Position numbers and translations under genes: made by a program. A stretch of 64,000 nt of DNA from Eudromia elegans (taxonomy: Eukaryota > Chordata > Aves > Tinamiformes > Tinamidae): assembly GCA_003342815.1 (NCBI GenBank), contig PTEX01000140.1, positions 1,158,315-1,222,314 on the forward strand, in the 5' to 3' direction. The notes beneath the pieces were generated by a model. That model did not search any database. It was given only the letters and a program-made list of their open reading frames with translations, and was not told where the DNA came from. Shown in pieces: positions 1 through 13,100 of the stretch (positions within the stretch are counted from its first letter, which is position 1; the number at the start of each line of letters is the position of its first letter).

Positions 1-63
1 ATCAGACAATTTGTATTTATTCTGTCTCAAAATGGACAAGCCGCTCCCAAATCCTATCAAATT

Positions 64-157
64 TTAATTAAATCGTGTTGCAGGAGGCAACAGGTACATA
101 TTGAATAAGCTGTAAGATTATTTGCCATCCTGAAGGGCAGCACCACGTCTAATTAGA
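64..157. promoter_or_regulatory. Homeodomain-type AT core sites, enhancer-like
   Basis: Two palindromic AT cores are visible: TTAATTAA at 64-71 and TCTAATTAGA at 148-157. Such TAATTA cores are the usual binding sequence of Antp-, LIM- and paired-class homeodomains. The sequence between is repeat-free and not low-complexity, as in many conserved noncoding elements of vertebrate gene deserts. Enhancer activity is inferred, not shown. Confidence 0.25.
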
Positions 158-1788
158 AAAAGAGAAACGAGGCTGGGACAGAAAGATAGAGGGTTATGGC
201 AGGAGCTGAGAGGGAGCCAGGGGAGTCAGCACCTCATGCAGTCAGCAGACCTTTGACCAGTGCCTTCAAGGTCTCCTCTGGGGGTTGATTAAGCTGCATT
301 TTTTATTTTCCTTCTGCCTGTTTCCCATGCAAATTGAGGATGCCAGTAAAAGTGAGCAGGTGGTGGGCCCTTAATGCAGGCAGAAATCCGAAAAAGAAAA
401 AAAAAATCCCTTAAATAAATGCAACAGCTGTAAGAGGATTTTGAGCTGGAAGACGAGGAAGTTCCAAAATCTTAGAATGGGAAGGAAAGCCCTTATTTTA
501 CTCACTGCTGCTGCCTGTACTTCCTGTTGTGACCCCTCTACGGCATTTCATAACAGCCTGGGGACTGCTAAGTCTAACACTGTAATGAGGAACAAGCATT
601 CCTAGTTCCTCCATGCTATCTACCAGAATTAATGGTCTCTTTTATCTAGCACTGACAGGAACTGTAATAGGAGGAGAAGAGAAAGAGAAAAGATGGGGGG
701 AGGGAAATTTCCCATTAGCTCAAGAAAACGATCAGCTCTGAATTCCCTGAACGAGGTGACCACCCCATTTCCCTTAGCATGTGTCCTGAGCAAAGCCCAT
801 GAGGCTCCGACTCCCCTAAAGGGTTATAGCTGGCCTTTCACATACCCTTGAGCTCCAGCCAGAGCCGATGGGGGAGGGATGGAAAGAAGAAAAGGGAATT
901 TTGTTGATAAAGGGCCTTTGTGCTGATATATGCCATGCTCATGCACGCAACGCGCCATGCGCAGAGTATGGCTTAGGTCCCTTTTAAAGCCTCAGCCATG
1001 ATTTGGAGGGTTTCAACTCCTCAAACGGGTCGGGAAGTCTAATTCTCAGTGCAGGCCTTAGCACTGGCTGGGCTGGAGATGTATAGCACTGCCAAAGGCA
1101 GCCTGCAGACCCGCACGAGGAGTGGGGGTAGGAACATAATATTTACACATTGATAAGGCATAATAACTTTCAGAGTGGTTGCTGCAGCTGAAGCTCACAG
1201 TATTTGCAAAGTAAATCTAGTTAGACTCTATTCACGAGCAATACACCCACACAACAAATAGTATGGTAAGTGGCAATAAGATAAAATCTGGAAACACAGC
1301 CGTGGAGCAGAATAAAATATCTGTGGGTAAAGGCACTGCATAAGTCACACAAACAGTTCTGAATCATCACATTATTGGAGAAGCGTCTTGGATGGCTGTA
1401 CTTTATCCTACAACACCAGTGATATGTTTATATGGGATGTTTGTTAGCTAGGTTCTGTTAAAGTGATAATAAGAGATGCCCAAAGAAAATGAGGGGAATT
1501 TAGCACAATAAAAGGTATTATTAGAGCACAATTTGTGATGTTTACCAACATACTTGCTTCATTGAAAACTTGGCCTTGAAGAGAGGAATACTGAACTGTT
1601 TGTCTTACAAACCGAAGTCCCAAAGCACAATGAGCAAACCTCTACTTTCAGAGTGAAATTATTTAATTTTTAATAGCCCCTGGTCTCCTCAGCATTTAGC
1701 AGATGTGACAGGCCACTACATATGAACATGATAACAGACGAGAATAAAGCAATACAGTTTTTAAGCTATCTGGATTAGTCTTTTTCAG

Positions 1789-1851
1789 CTTCCCTTTCTC
1801 TCTCCCTTTTTTTCTTTCTGTCTTTTTATTTTTCCTTTTTTTTTTTTTTCC
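1789..1851 (+). repeat. Pyrimidine-rich low-complexity tract
   Basis: An almost pure T/C run ends in a T homopolymer of about 15 bases (near 1836-1850). On the minus strand it produces a lysine-rich chance ORF, which is not a gene. Confidence 0.8.
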
Positions 1852-2270
1852 TATTACCCTGATGCCTGACTTGCAGTGGAAAGAATCCAATGCTGGAACA
1901 GAGAAAAGATTTAAACAAGATAAGAGTGTCAGAGATCTGAATTTGGAAGCGGGATAAAACAAGGGAAGGAAAATTACTGGAGGACTTTTCTCTGTGAAAT
2001 GAAAAAACATTGTGGATATAAAAAGGAAGGAAAGAGAAATCGGTGTGGATGGGATGCGAACCAGTCCTGCTGTAACTACTTGCTCTTGGAGAGAAAATCC
2101 TCTCAGTGGGGAAAGGTGACTTCCTGGTTTATCTCCTTCTCTTTTTGAAATTCAGTGTGGGTTATTTTACAGCAATTCAGTTCCTGACTGGAGACAGTTA
2201 GAAATTAATGACTTATGGGAAGCGTGCGGAGAGTGGAGCCAAGGTCAGCACCGCTGCTGCACGAGGGGAT

Positions 2271-2310
2271 CAAGCATCACCGCTTGGCTTCAAGCATCAC
2301 CGCGTGGCTT
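2271..2310. repeat. 20-base tandem duplication, two copies
   Basis: The unit beginning CAAGCATCACCGC occupies 2271-2290 and is repeated at 2291-2310 with one substitution. It is a simple local duplication with no sign of a longer array. Confidence 0.85.
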
Positions 2311-3734
2311 CGTTCCAGCAGCACGGGAGGGTCTGGGAAGCCCTGCAAACCTTGCTCTGTGCAGACGGCTCTGCGTCACCTCCAAAGGGAGGAGTGCTCC
2401 GAGAGAAAGGGACACAGGCCAGCTCATTTACACTGCATTGATTCAATACTTCTCTTGCAACTTCTGCCAACGGGGCTGTGAAGGCTTAGCAGTGATAAAG
2501 ACCTGGGGTGTTGCATGATCTGTTTGAGTGAGTGACAGCCAGCCTGGGTAACATCTTCATTTCCCCAAAGCAGATATTGCCAGGTAGACAGCCTCTCAAG
2601 TTGGAGTGCGCTTGTTTAAAGCTGGTGTAGGTACAATTATCTCTCACCGCGCTCTGCACTCCTTTCTCCATTTAATGCTGAATCGGTCCATAAAATCTTT
2701 CCAAATACTTCCCAGGTGGGCAGTGTGTGAGAGATAATGTCCCAAGAACAGATATATCCACAAGACTGTACAATTTCTGAATGTTCTGGGTCTGCGCTGA
2801 GGTTTTCTGCTAGCTCAGGTGGTTATCTTAAAGGGATTACATTCAGTGCTTCCAATGTAGAATCAGTCAGCTCCTTTTATGCTACATGTAGGAAAGTCTC
2901 AGTCAAAACTACCGAAGCAGAAAACATGTTTTTCAAAGTAGCTTTGCAATTGTAAAGATTCTTTATTTTTTTCTCCAGATATTTAAAAACGAGTATGATA
3001 TATTCCTGATTTTTAGAAAATCTGAGATGGAGATATATATATAGATTAAAAAAAAAGAAAAGAACACCAGAAAAAAAGAAATATGTAGTGAATGTTTTCT
3101 GGAAAAGGCCAGCAGAAGGATGTGGCTGCCAAAATTAGAAGCTGCCTTTGATTAACCTTTACTTTCAGCATACACTCATGACTCCATTTATGTCTCATTG
3201 CTGCAAATGCATAAAAAGACCTTGATTAATGTGATTGCTTTAAAATATTTTTTATTTGTAACAGCTTCCACTTATAAATCTGCATATTCAGGATGTCTGA
3301 GCGCTGGCTGTTTTCTTCCCCTTCCTGTAACTGCCTTGCAGAGGCTGGCACGTCTCTCCGGGATGTGTTCCGCAGCAGCCTATGGATGGGACATCAAGGC
3401 CTCTCCCTCTGTCACCTCCATTTCGACAGCTGCTGGAACATCCTGGGCCGTGCCCCTGTTTGTGGGGTGCCCCTCCATGGTGATGACTGAGCGTGCACGA
3501 GGATGGGAGTGCGAGTGCTGTGTGACGGGATGCGCCATACTCGGCCCAGCCGGCAGCGTGATCCATGGAATCGGCATCTGGGAGCAGGGCAGAGTGCTGG
3601 GAAAGCCCTGCGGAGCCGGGCAAGGGGGAAGAGAAAACCTGCCCCGTTTCAGGGCATTGCTGTGCCTGGTCACGCATCCATCCATCTTCCGGCTTGGCAA
3701 AGAGCCTACTTAACTGACATCTGCAAGCAGCATA

Positions 3735-3880
3735 TTGCTTTTTTGTGTGGTTGTTGTTTCAGAAGAGCTTTTTCTTCCTTTCTTCCCATACTGCTCTCTT
3801 TTTTCCTCCACCTGATTTCTTCAATTTTCACATCTTTCCTCTCATTCTCCGTTTCACTTTTTCTTTCTCCCTAACGCGCT
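3735..3880 (+). repeat. Pyrimidine-rich low-complexity tract
   Basis: About 145 bases of mostly T and C without a fixed period. It drives phenylalanine- and serine-rich chance ORFs on the plus strand. Confidence 0.7.
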
Positions 3881-4424
3881 TCCCCAAACCATCAGCCTCT
3901 TGTTACCACCCGCCTGCACGCTGCCACGTCCTGCTGCCAGAGCCCTCACAGCAGCTCTGGCCACAGGGGCAGGACAGGCACGTTGGCCATGCCTGCTCCC
4001 AGTCCCAGCCCAGCCAAGCAGGTGCTTCACTGCATCCCCAGTGAGGAAGGTGCTCCCCACTGTCTTCTGTTTTCCAGGGAGACTTTTATTATCATCCAAC
4101 ATCATGATCCATAAAACTTTTCCCCTTTTCAGGCGTATCTCCATTTTATCCCAGAGAAAAATGAAAATGCTAATCCAGTTAGATTATTTAGGATACTGAG
4201 ATTACACAACGGAAAGGAAAAGTAAGAAATGTTAATGCGCCTGTGATGGAGACATCAATTTTCATCTTCAGATGAGACAATATTAACCCATGGCAGTTAT
4301 CGAAAGACAGGCATCTGGTTTGAGTTAGTCATTTTACCTGCTTTGGTCAATGTGGAAAGTCTGAAAGAGGTGTCTAGGACAGCAGGGGTGGCTCTTCCTC
4401 AACTTGACCATATTTCCACTGTTT

Positions 4425-4530
4425 ATTTGGTGACCTTAGAAAGCCACTTTGACTAGATATGCAACTTTTAGATGGCTAGGTCTGCATAATACTACCTCTA
4501 AGGCACAGAAATTAAAGTAATATAAATAAT
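4425..4530 (+). repeat. MIR-like SINE fragment, sense orientation
   Basis: Three blocks in the right order recall the MIR consensus. GGTGACCTTAGAAAGCCACT corresponds to the MIR motif GTGACCTTGGGCAAGTCACT. It is followed by an AT-rich stretch containing ATAATACTACCTCTAAGG (MIR: ATAATAATACCTACCTC). The last block is AAATTAAAGTAATATAA (MIR: GGATTAAATGAGATAA). The match is by eye from memory of the consensus and is well diverged, as expected for an ancient amniote SINE. Such copies are rare in bird genomes. The alternative is chance similarity in AT-rich DNA. Confidence 0.4.
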
Positions 4531-6458
4531 TCAGATGAAGAGATCATAAATAATTTACCCTAAGAGAACTCAAGTTATATCAGCTCCTTCCTCTAAGGGT
4601 CTTAGGGCATTGTATTATTTTAGCCCAATAACCATGCATTTCATACCCTTCTCCTACAGGTGTCTAAACACAGTATCACTTCCTGACCTTAACAGCTAAT
4701 GGAGCTATTCCTGTGCTATACAGGAGGAAGCTTGTGTTGTGGCCTCTCCACACCAGACCTACTGCCAGCTTGTTGTATGCGTGCTTACACAAATCCTAAA
4801 CAACCTTTCTTGGCATTTGGTGAGTTCTTAGCATACCCATTCCACAGCTCAGCAGCCTGGGACACAAGGAGGTTAGCTGATGTACTGCGTCACCTCAAAA
4901 TCTGCACTCCTGGAGCCTGCACCTTTGGGTGGGTTTTGCGGATGGGAGAAGGGCAAGGATCATTCTGCTATCCGGAAGGATAACAGTGCTTCGTTATTTA
5001 TTATGTAAAAAATACTTCGGATTTGGGATGCTAAATCAGATACTTGTGTGAGCTTCTCCTCTCAGCATAGAGTGAGTTGTGTCTCTCCAACCACAGTATT
5101 TCCCAGCAAGATGAAATAATCATGACATCAAGCCAGAAACGGGACAGCATGAGATTAAGGCCTCCTATTCCTGTCTGCCAAGCAGCATCCTTTGCTTCTA
5201 AAGCCTCTCGTCTGCCAGTGGGGAGAAGGGCGCTTTTCTTCCAATAATAATTGTGGCAGATACTGTGTCTGATTCAGGCCTGAAGCTACAGTGAAGAGTT
5301 AATCTTAATGCTGGTGTGAGCAATACAGCCAGCAATATGCATGCAGGAGCTAAGAAAAGCATCCAATCTAAAAACATAGGGACAATATATGTGACTTGGA
5401 GGATGGGGAGGTAGGAACAAGATCGATAACTAGAGGAGATGTTGGCTTATCAGAACAGATCAGTGTTATAAAAGCTGCATCATCTGTGATACCAAGGGCC
5501 AATGTGAGTCTTCCACTCTGAATTTTCTTTCTGCCTCTCTTGAGCAGCTACATTTTCATTGCATCATCATGCCTCACATGCATCAAGATCTATCAAGGAT
5601 GCAAGATGATAACACAGGTTGATGGCTAGCAGAGCAGAGTATTAAGCAACTGGCAATGGAGCTCCAAAACTGTGTGTGGAGAAGTGGCAGGGAGATGGGC
5701 ATTGCTGTCTTCAGGTGAAATACGACATGAAAGAGGATGTTCTTTTGATGACTAGGACCACTCAGTGAAATAAAAGTCAAAGAAAGGTTTGTCAGCTCTT
5801 ATTTTAACCAAGCTAGTTTTCTCTCCCTTGCTTTCAGATACACGATATTGTGCTTCTAGCACAGTACCTAGAATGTTTAATTGTGTGGTTAAACGAAAAG
5901 GGTAAGCGTGATTTGCACTTCATTTGTGCAGAGCCCAACAGAAGTCAGATCTCCACAACATGCATCTGTATGTGTGTGTATTCCTGTTTGTGAATGTATT
6001 TCCCTGTATTTCAGCAGGGAAGGACTCCCATTAATTGCTGCAGGCGGGCTTGTGGGCAGGGATTTGCAGACAATAGGAGATTAGCTCACACACAGCTCTT
6101 CTCTTTGACAATAGAATTCAGCCTGGAACTTTTCCTTGAGCATAATCTGTTTAAAAAAGATAAAAGACAGATGGTTCATTTATGTCAAGAAATTTTGTAT
6201 TTATTTAAAGTATGGTTCAAAATGAAACATGCCCTTAGGACTCTGTAGCTATGTCGGATGTTCATCTGCCTAGTTTAGTGGGGGAAGGAAAACAGAGTAA
6301 GGAAATCTAAAACAAACAGGAGCCTCTCCCCCTGCACTATTGTAATTACAACACAGAAAGTATTACAGTTTTGCCCTGCCTCCCTAAAGTGCTGCTTCAT
6401 GGTAGCTCTTTGCATGGTATTGTAAGCAGTGAATTTCCATAACCGAGCGATGACCTAC

Positions 6459-6627
6459 ATTCGAGGCAGAAGCCTCCTTGCCTGCTCCCTGAGCTCGTGC
6501 TCGGGAGGATACCCTGGCTGCCTTCCAGTTCAAGCCTGAGATTCTCAGAATTTCATTTCCTGGCTTGTCCCCATCAGTTTCACCAGGCACCGGCTTCACT
6601 GTGGAGAATTTGTGTGGAAAAGCCACT
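6459..6627 (-). CDS. Exon candidate, unknown protein
   Basis: On the minus strand a strong acceptor (a run of nine T, then CAG, at 6628-6630) precedes a frame of 56 codons that stays open to a fair donor (AAT|GTAGGT at 6457-6458). The exon would be 169 bases, entering in phase 2 and leaving in phase 0. The reading begins with residues VAFPHKFSTVKPVPGETDG and continues with a mixed basic stretch rich in A, S and R. I do not recognise it. An open run of this length has a modest chance of arising randomly, and no partner exon was found nearby in matching phase. It may be an exon of a long transcript or a noncoding RNA, or a false positive. Confidence 0.2.
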
Positions 6628-8194
6628 CTGAAAAAAAAAGAATAGGTCTGGAATAATTTTTTGTAGTACATTTAGGCATTAATCTGATATATGTTCAAAA
6701 ATATGTCCTACAATGAACACAAAGAAATAGGCAGTGAAAAAATTAACTGCCTGCTTAAAGTCTGTGCTTGTAAGAAGCAAGACTGCGACTTAGCCGTAAC
6801 ACAGTTCTTTCAAACTTTGGCAAACTCTCACCATTAAATAAATTAAACCTTAGTGTTTGCCATTGATACTTCATCCTGCTCTGAAGCTTTACTTACAGAT
6901 CAAGTTGCCTACTTGTGAAAAAATGTAACAATATGGAACTGATTAGCCAAACACCAAAGTGCCGTCACGGACATTTTTGCAAAGACAAAGTGAAAGCATG
7001 TCAACTGACTGCATGATTAATTTATTAACACATTAATTTAATTCTACTACACCAGCAACCTGACAGTGAACTTCCTATTTTTGCCTAGGGTTTTGGTTTT
7101 TTTTTTTTCTCAAGAAGCAAAGCAGTGGTTTAGAAGGCTGCAGATAGTTGTGAGAGAAGGGTATGAATCAACATTTTCAAAAGGAAGTTCTGCTGTATGT
7201 TCAGTTCTCCAAGTGGCATGGTAGGCAGTGCAAAACTAACAGAGAAATTAAAAAAAAAATGAGCCAGAACGGCCCAGAATTAACCAATTCCTGAGAAAAC
7301 TGGGCTAATTATTCCTTTGGATTCTCACTCATGCAGATGACGGCACAACTCAACCAGTGCTTCAGCAAACAGCCCTGACAACACTAGAACTCCCACCGCC
7401 ATGAGAACGGCTGATTATTACAACATGTTGCTTAAGCTCCAGAACAGAGAGCGCAGGGGGAGAGTCCCAAACTGTAAATCTGGCAAACCAAGGGGAGCTT
7501 TTCTTGACTAGTGAATGAGCAGAGGAGGATATGGGAACGAGTCTTCAGGGTTTCGGTAGGACTAGGTCAGCTTTTCGATTGATTGCAGCTTGGTTCAAGC
7601 AACTATCTTTTCTCTGACACAGCCACTAAAAATGCTGAAGCAACAGAATTAAAAATAATAAATGAGCATGGTCTCATAAACGTCATCCTCCCAATAAGCT
7701 GTTTACTAGAGGCTAATGACAGTGGGGAAGTGCTATATTTTTTTAACCTCAGCCAACTCCAGCAACGCTACATTAAGCTACTTCAGCATAAAAATGGATA
7801 AAAACCAATTTGAACATCAGCAGTGATGGAAACGCTTTTACTTTCACAATTATGTGTGCTTTAACTCCTGTCTGTTTCCCTGGGCCAGAACGGACTCCCA
7901 ATATGTTTTCCACTAACTTCCCAAGGGGAATCTATTACTGCCCTGTCTAACTGAGGAGAAGCCACCTGGACTGCTTTTGGTACCCGCTCAGTGCAGTCAC
8001 CAGGAAGCAAATGTGAGAAGATGCCACCGGGTTGGTGCTGGAGGTCACACAGAGGTTCAAGTGTAGCAGAGTAGAGCAGTGCTGCCCCCGGGGCTGCTCG
8101 CTGGTGTGCAGTGATGCTGCTCACTACCGCCCCTTTCACTTGCATTTCTCCTTTCACGGCTTCCACAAACTACTGTGTCTCGCTTATTTTTCTG

Positions 8195-8300
8195 TCTTCC
8201 CCTGTTTGCTTCTCCTTTCCTTTCTCTCATATCATTCCTCCACTTGTTTTCTCTTCTTCTTTTGGTTCAGTGGTCTCTTCCCCTCTCCTCCTCTTCAAGC
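8195..8300 (+). repeat. Pyrimidine-rich low-complexity tract
   Basis: T/C-rich stretch with CTTCTTCT and CCTCCTCTT runs and no fixed period. It explains the serine-, leucine- and phenylalanine-rich ORFs that cross it. Confidence 0.65.
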
Positions 8301-9685
8301 GTTAGTTTTACTACCCTTAACAGTACTGATGGATCCTCATCCTGGAATTATTTCTGTGATTGATATTATAAGCCCAGCCACCACAGTAGACCTGGTAGAT
8401 GAATCCCTGAACACTTTTGTGGTTGCTATGTTACAGAAAAGGCCATTTTGGGCACGATATCCAAGGTTTTCAGCTGTGCTCTACCTGGAGAAATGGAGCA
8501 ACCCAAATTACACACAGCTAAATCTAGTTGCTTGGTCCAAAGCTAACACTGCACTAAGCCAGGGTTTTAATCTGCACAGACATACACAAATGCAGGGCTG
8601 CACTGTCCAGCAAAGAACCTGGTGATCCCTCACTCTCCTGAAAAGCAAGGGAAAGTGACGTACAGCGCTCTGCCACCAAGCACAGCATGAAGCAAGATAA
8701 AGACAAATGTACAGCACAGGGCTGCTTTCTTTACATAACTGTCTGGGGAAACCACCCAGAGCAAATCTGGATGCTAAAAAGTGTTTGGAGTTATAAAAAA
8801 AACCAAGCAATTTTTAGCTGAAGAAAAGATGCCAATAGCCTGCAACTTGGCTGTTTCCGCTGTACTTAAAAGAGAATCTTTTAAAGTTCCATTTCATCTC
8901 TTGGTAACATGAAACTAAAAGCATTCTGAAAGAAACAATGTGGACTTGTGTCATCTCTCACAACAGGAAACTGCTCCTTTTTAAGGAGAGGAACTCAGAA
9001 GTGCTTCTTTCACCTGCTGCTGTACATTGACAGGTCACGTGTCAGTACAAGTAGCACATACCCTGATGTCACTGAGCCGTCTGTTTCCTTCCTATCCAGC
9101 CAGCTGGTAACTTTCCAGAATGACCAAGACTACTGAAACACAGTCCAATGCTGGCATCCCTTCATCCCCTCATATAAATTAAAGCAAATAAACAAACAAA
9201 CCCAAGCAACATCAGTAAATTAAGAGCAGGCATAAAATATTATTAACAAACATAGCATTAAAACAAAACTTAATTTGACTTCCTATGAGGATTAATGGAA
9301 AAAAATAGTAACTTAACTGCTTATATGTTGTGTTATTTTTAATCGAAAATAAAAAAGTCTAGCTGGTGCGCTGAGGAGATTCACATAAACTAGTTTGTCT
9401 CAACTGGCATGCGCTCATTTTGTCAAAAACTGTTGGATGTAAGGAGTTCAAAAAAACTTTTCTTTAACACAGAGTTGATCATTCAATGGATTGCACAATC
9501 AGGAACAAATGAAGAGACAGGTGTGTGCAAGACCCCAGGAGGTGAATCCACAGTGCAACTACATGATATGCAGTGGAGATGTCCCTCTGCCCTGCCTTTC
9601 ATCCTGCTCTGTGCCTGCTCAGGCACTTCCCTGACTCTAAAGTAAACCATTCCTTTGGCAGGATCCGTTCTCTACCCATTCTGCT

Positions 9686-9718
9686 TTACATTTTGTTGAA
9701 TGCTTACATTTTGTTGAA
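9686..9718. repeat. 15-base direct repeat, period 18
   Basis: TTACATTTTGTTGAA occurs at 9686-9700 and again, identical, at 9704-9718. It is a small local duplication. Confidence 0.8.
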
Positions 9719-10050
9719 GAGCATGGAACATACTTCTAGGCGTGTGCAGAAAGCAATACTGATAAAATTTAAGGGATGATATCTCTTTTAACTCCTTATT
9801 TCCACTTCCGTATATAACTCACTAACATGCCTTAAACACTGTGACTGTGTTTTAATATAATGTAATCTAGTCTGTACACTGGCTATTATGTTAGTAAGTA
9901 TGTAGTATATAAGTAGTATGTAAGAAAGAATCACATCTCTCTCAGGTTTACTGAATTGAAGCTTGCGAAGCACCTAGCCTCTGAAAAACAAGCTGCCAGG
10001 TTTAGAACAGTGTTTTCTTGTATCTTTCATAAAGACAAAACAAAACAAAA

Positions 10051-10117
10051 TGATTTTTATGGTTAGACTCGATGATCTTTGAGGTCTTTTCCAACTATAA
10101 TGATTCCACAATTCTAC
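10051..10117 (+). mobile_element. CR1 LINE, 3'-terminal fragment
   Basis: The sequence reads as a CR1 3' end in sense orientation: GGTTAGACTCGATGATCTTT, then GAGGTCTTTTCCAAC, then octamer-like tail units ATGATTCC and ACAATTCT. CR1 is the dominant LINE of birds and reptiles. Copies are typically severely 5'-truncated and end in such octamers, not in poly(A). This copy is about 67 bases and moderately diverged from the common avian ending. A 14-base AAAACAAAACAAAA occurs on both sides (10037-10050 and 10119-10132). It could be a target-site duplication, although A-rich filler could also explain it. Confidence 0.88.
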
Positions 10118-10133
10118 AAAAACAAAACAAAAC

Positions 10134-13100
10134 ATATCTGGAGTAGGACAGTTCTCAGGGACTGAGACTGACATATTTGTAATTTAGCAAGTGCTTGACC
10201 AATACACGTACAGCATCTGGTGTACAAAGCCAGGGTTTGCACGTGTCCATCCCTAGCATATGAGGAAATGGAAAACTTTGCTGTACGTATGATTTGCACT
10301 ACATGCAAAACTAAAATTTCTGTGCTAGCTACAATAAAGCTATCATTACAGATGATTTGCCTAAATGCTTTGTGGGCTAGAAAGATGCAATAATATTGTG
10401 TAGAACAGTTTGGAAGATTTCAGAGCAAGAAATTCAGCACCCAAGAATTTAGGAATCACTATTGTGCACAAAAAAGCCTAATAAGCTGCCACAGCAATAA
10501 ATGAGAAAGTGTGGGTGGGTGGGAAGGAAAGTCACCCTGTTCCTTATGCAAAATCGTAATTGCTAAGAGTTGAGTGATGGCTTGAATATGAGCAGGGGGT
10601 TATGTTGCAAAGAACCAGGATATGCAATATAGCAAGAGCTACAGTCAATATAAATTAGTTTAGGTTTTAATCATCATTGCATACTCAAAGGTTGCGGAGA
10701 AAAGAGAGGCTGTTTGTCTGTCCCTCCCAGACTGTCATCAACTGCTCTGCCCTTTGCTTTAAACTCTCCGCTGCTTCTCGCTCCTCCAGCATCAGGCTTT
10801 ACCATGGGCTGCCTTTTTCCTGACACAGCACTTCGGCCATGTCCATCACTTGCACCCTGGTGTGACTACTTCAAGCAAGAGGGGCACATCTTTGCTACCA
10901 CAGTTTCATCTGCTGTCCCCTGGGCTCACCACTCCCCCACACTGCCCCTTGAAACCTGGGTGAATTCACCACAGAGCCCACTGGTCTCTCATGAAAGCCT
11001 ACTTTGCAGCCCTTTCAATGCACCCTTAAGAAAGTCCTTTGCTGTGTTGCCTACAAAAATCTAGACTGCAACAAGGAAGTGGTACCACTGCGTGTTGTGC
11101 TGATCAGGGTTCCCTCATTTGTTCTTCAGTCATTCATGTCCATTGCTCTCTGTCACCTTCCGCTCAGTTGCTGCTTATTGGGGTCAGGAAAAGCTTTTTG
11201 TTAGCCCTTTGCGTTGAGCAATTTATAGAAACCACAGATGAGGTTGCTGGGCACTGCACCCATTAATCTTATGATAAATGGAAATATAAACCCCACCAAC
11301 ACGCATCCCGGTCTCCTGAGACTGGTGTGTTGCAAACAGTGTTGTTTCAGCTATTCTGGCTCTTCACTGTTGCCTCAGAATATGGTAGGGAGCAGAGTGC
11401 TCAAGCCCCAGAGGCTTCAGTACGAATGTGCGCTCCACTTAGCAATCGGTGAACTCATGAGACTTCTCCAATGATAATCAATGATAAAGGTGCAGAGAGG
11501 TGAGGGATTGGGATTCAGAGAAAAGGTTTTAGACTATCAGATCAACTTTCTTGTTCTTGATCACATTTCTTTCCCAGTCTATAAAGTCCTTTCCTTCCTC
11601 TTCCATTTGAATATCCTGCTTCATATAGCTATACCCTTCTTCCTGGGGGGCTAACCTAGATGTGTTCAAGCCTTGCCAGTGACAGTAGGCTGAAAAAAGC
11701 TCAAGGGAGCATATTCCTGTCAGGCAGGTGGGTATCACTGTGTAGGCAGTCTGTGCGTAAAGCCCAGTGCAGTTTCCTTGGTGAGCTTCTGTTCTCCTGT
11801 TTGCAGAGGATTTGCAAGACGCTCCTCAGCTGGAAGCAGTGTTGTGTTTGCACGCGTGAAATCCCCCTCTCAGCGTTTCTCCTGTATATTGGTGTGTCCA
11901 AAGCAAAACAAATCCCAGAGAGTAGAAAGCACTGGAAATGCTGCTTCAACCACAAGTCTTCTGCAGTTGCTGACTGTTGAGGTCAGGGCCAGGACACAAC
12001 CTCTATTTGCAGCCAGGCCTCACCACTTCCTCAGAGTTCCCCGGGCATTTAGGATCACACCTGCACCAGCCTGGGGCAGCGCCGGCCAGGGGAGCTCCTC
12101 TCTGCTCCGCGGAGAGCCTTGGCAAGGCGCCGGGGCAGCCTGGGGGCAGGTGCCCTTTTGCCGGAGATGCCCCAGGGGATTTCCATGGGAATACTAACGA
12201 AATCCCGAGACCTGGCGGCCAACATAACCTTGGGCCTGGCAGTGGGGGGAAGTCTCCTGGCCGCAGACATGGTGGGTGGAGAGAGCAGGAGGAGGAACCG
12301 AGCACTAAAGAGTAGCCAGATGCACAGCAGCAGTGAGCAGAGCTGCTTTAAGGTCTTTTAGCAGCTGCTTCAGAAACTAGCTCTGGTTTTAATGGCTGTT
12401 TTTACCAAGGTAGCTCAGTTACTTCCAGCTCAGCCCAGGCTTCTGGCTCTAGAATTCCATAGATAAAAAAATCTTTGCCATGTGTAGAGCAGTCATGCCA
12501 TAAAGGCACAACACACTATAAAGAGGGGCAGATAACGTCAATATTTTTTTCTTCATAGCCACTACAGTGCCCCTCCAGACTTCTTCTGTGTTAAGGCATA
12601 TGAAAACCTGATGGGAAAATAAAACATGATGAACAAGAGCTTTAGGGTTTACCCAAATGGTTACAGTGAAGTGTGAAGTCCTGTCTTCAGCCTTTCTGGG
12701 AATAAAGCAGGGCTTGTAGTATGATCCCATGGCTCTTCCTCCGCCATGATTGCCCTGGCAGTGAGAGCTGAAGGCCTGAGATGAAGGTGGTGACACCTCA
12801 GGCTCAGGCCCAGCTCTGCCTCTGGGCTGGGCAAAGGGGCAGCGGGGAGGGTTTCTCTCAGGGTGCTGCACAGCCGTGGTGGGAGCTCCGGGGACATTTC
12901 TTCTGCAGAAGTGCTGAGCAAGCCTGAGGGTTTCCGTGGGGCTCCCCACTGCGCCACAAGCCACCACTGCTGCAATCTGGCTCTTCCCGCACCATCAAGG
13001 AGCCTTTCACCATTGGATTAAATATTTACATATGCGCTGTTGCAGTGCTGAGGCTCTTATGCTCTTGTGGGAATAGGCCTTTCTGCTAAGTCTTGCCGAG

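Larger units (their letters stand above)
1..6458. other. Gene-free unique DNA, 0-6.5 kb
   Basis: No supportable coding region is seen here. Short ORFs on both strands lack codon bias, family resemblance or paired splice sites. The stretch holds homeodomain-type sites near its start, an ATGCAAAT octamer at 327-334, an NRF1-like alternating GC motif near 949-965, several pyrimidine tracts, one 20-base duplication and a MIR-like fragment, listed separately where they can be placed. The base composition is ordinary AT-leaning intergenic or intronic DNA. Confidence 0.6.
6628..10050. other. Gene-free unique DNA, 6.6-10 kb
   Basis: AT-rich unique sequence with no supportable gene. A frame at 8032-8625 is the longest ORF here, but it runs through a pyrimidine-rich tract and has no family resemblance. 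A region near 7015-7050 is dense in TTAAT and ATTAAT words, which could be homeodomain sites. Confidence 0.55.

Noticed and set aside
8032-8625. 197-codon plus-strand ORF, one of the longest in the window
   Set aside because: It crosses a pyrimidine-rich tract, has biased F/L/S composition, and shows no domain or splice structure.
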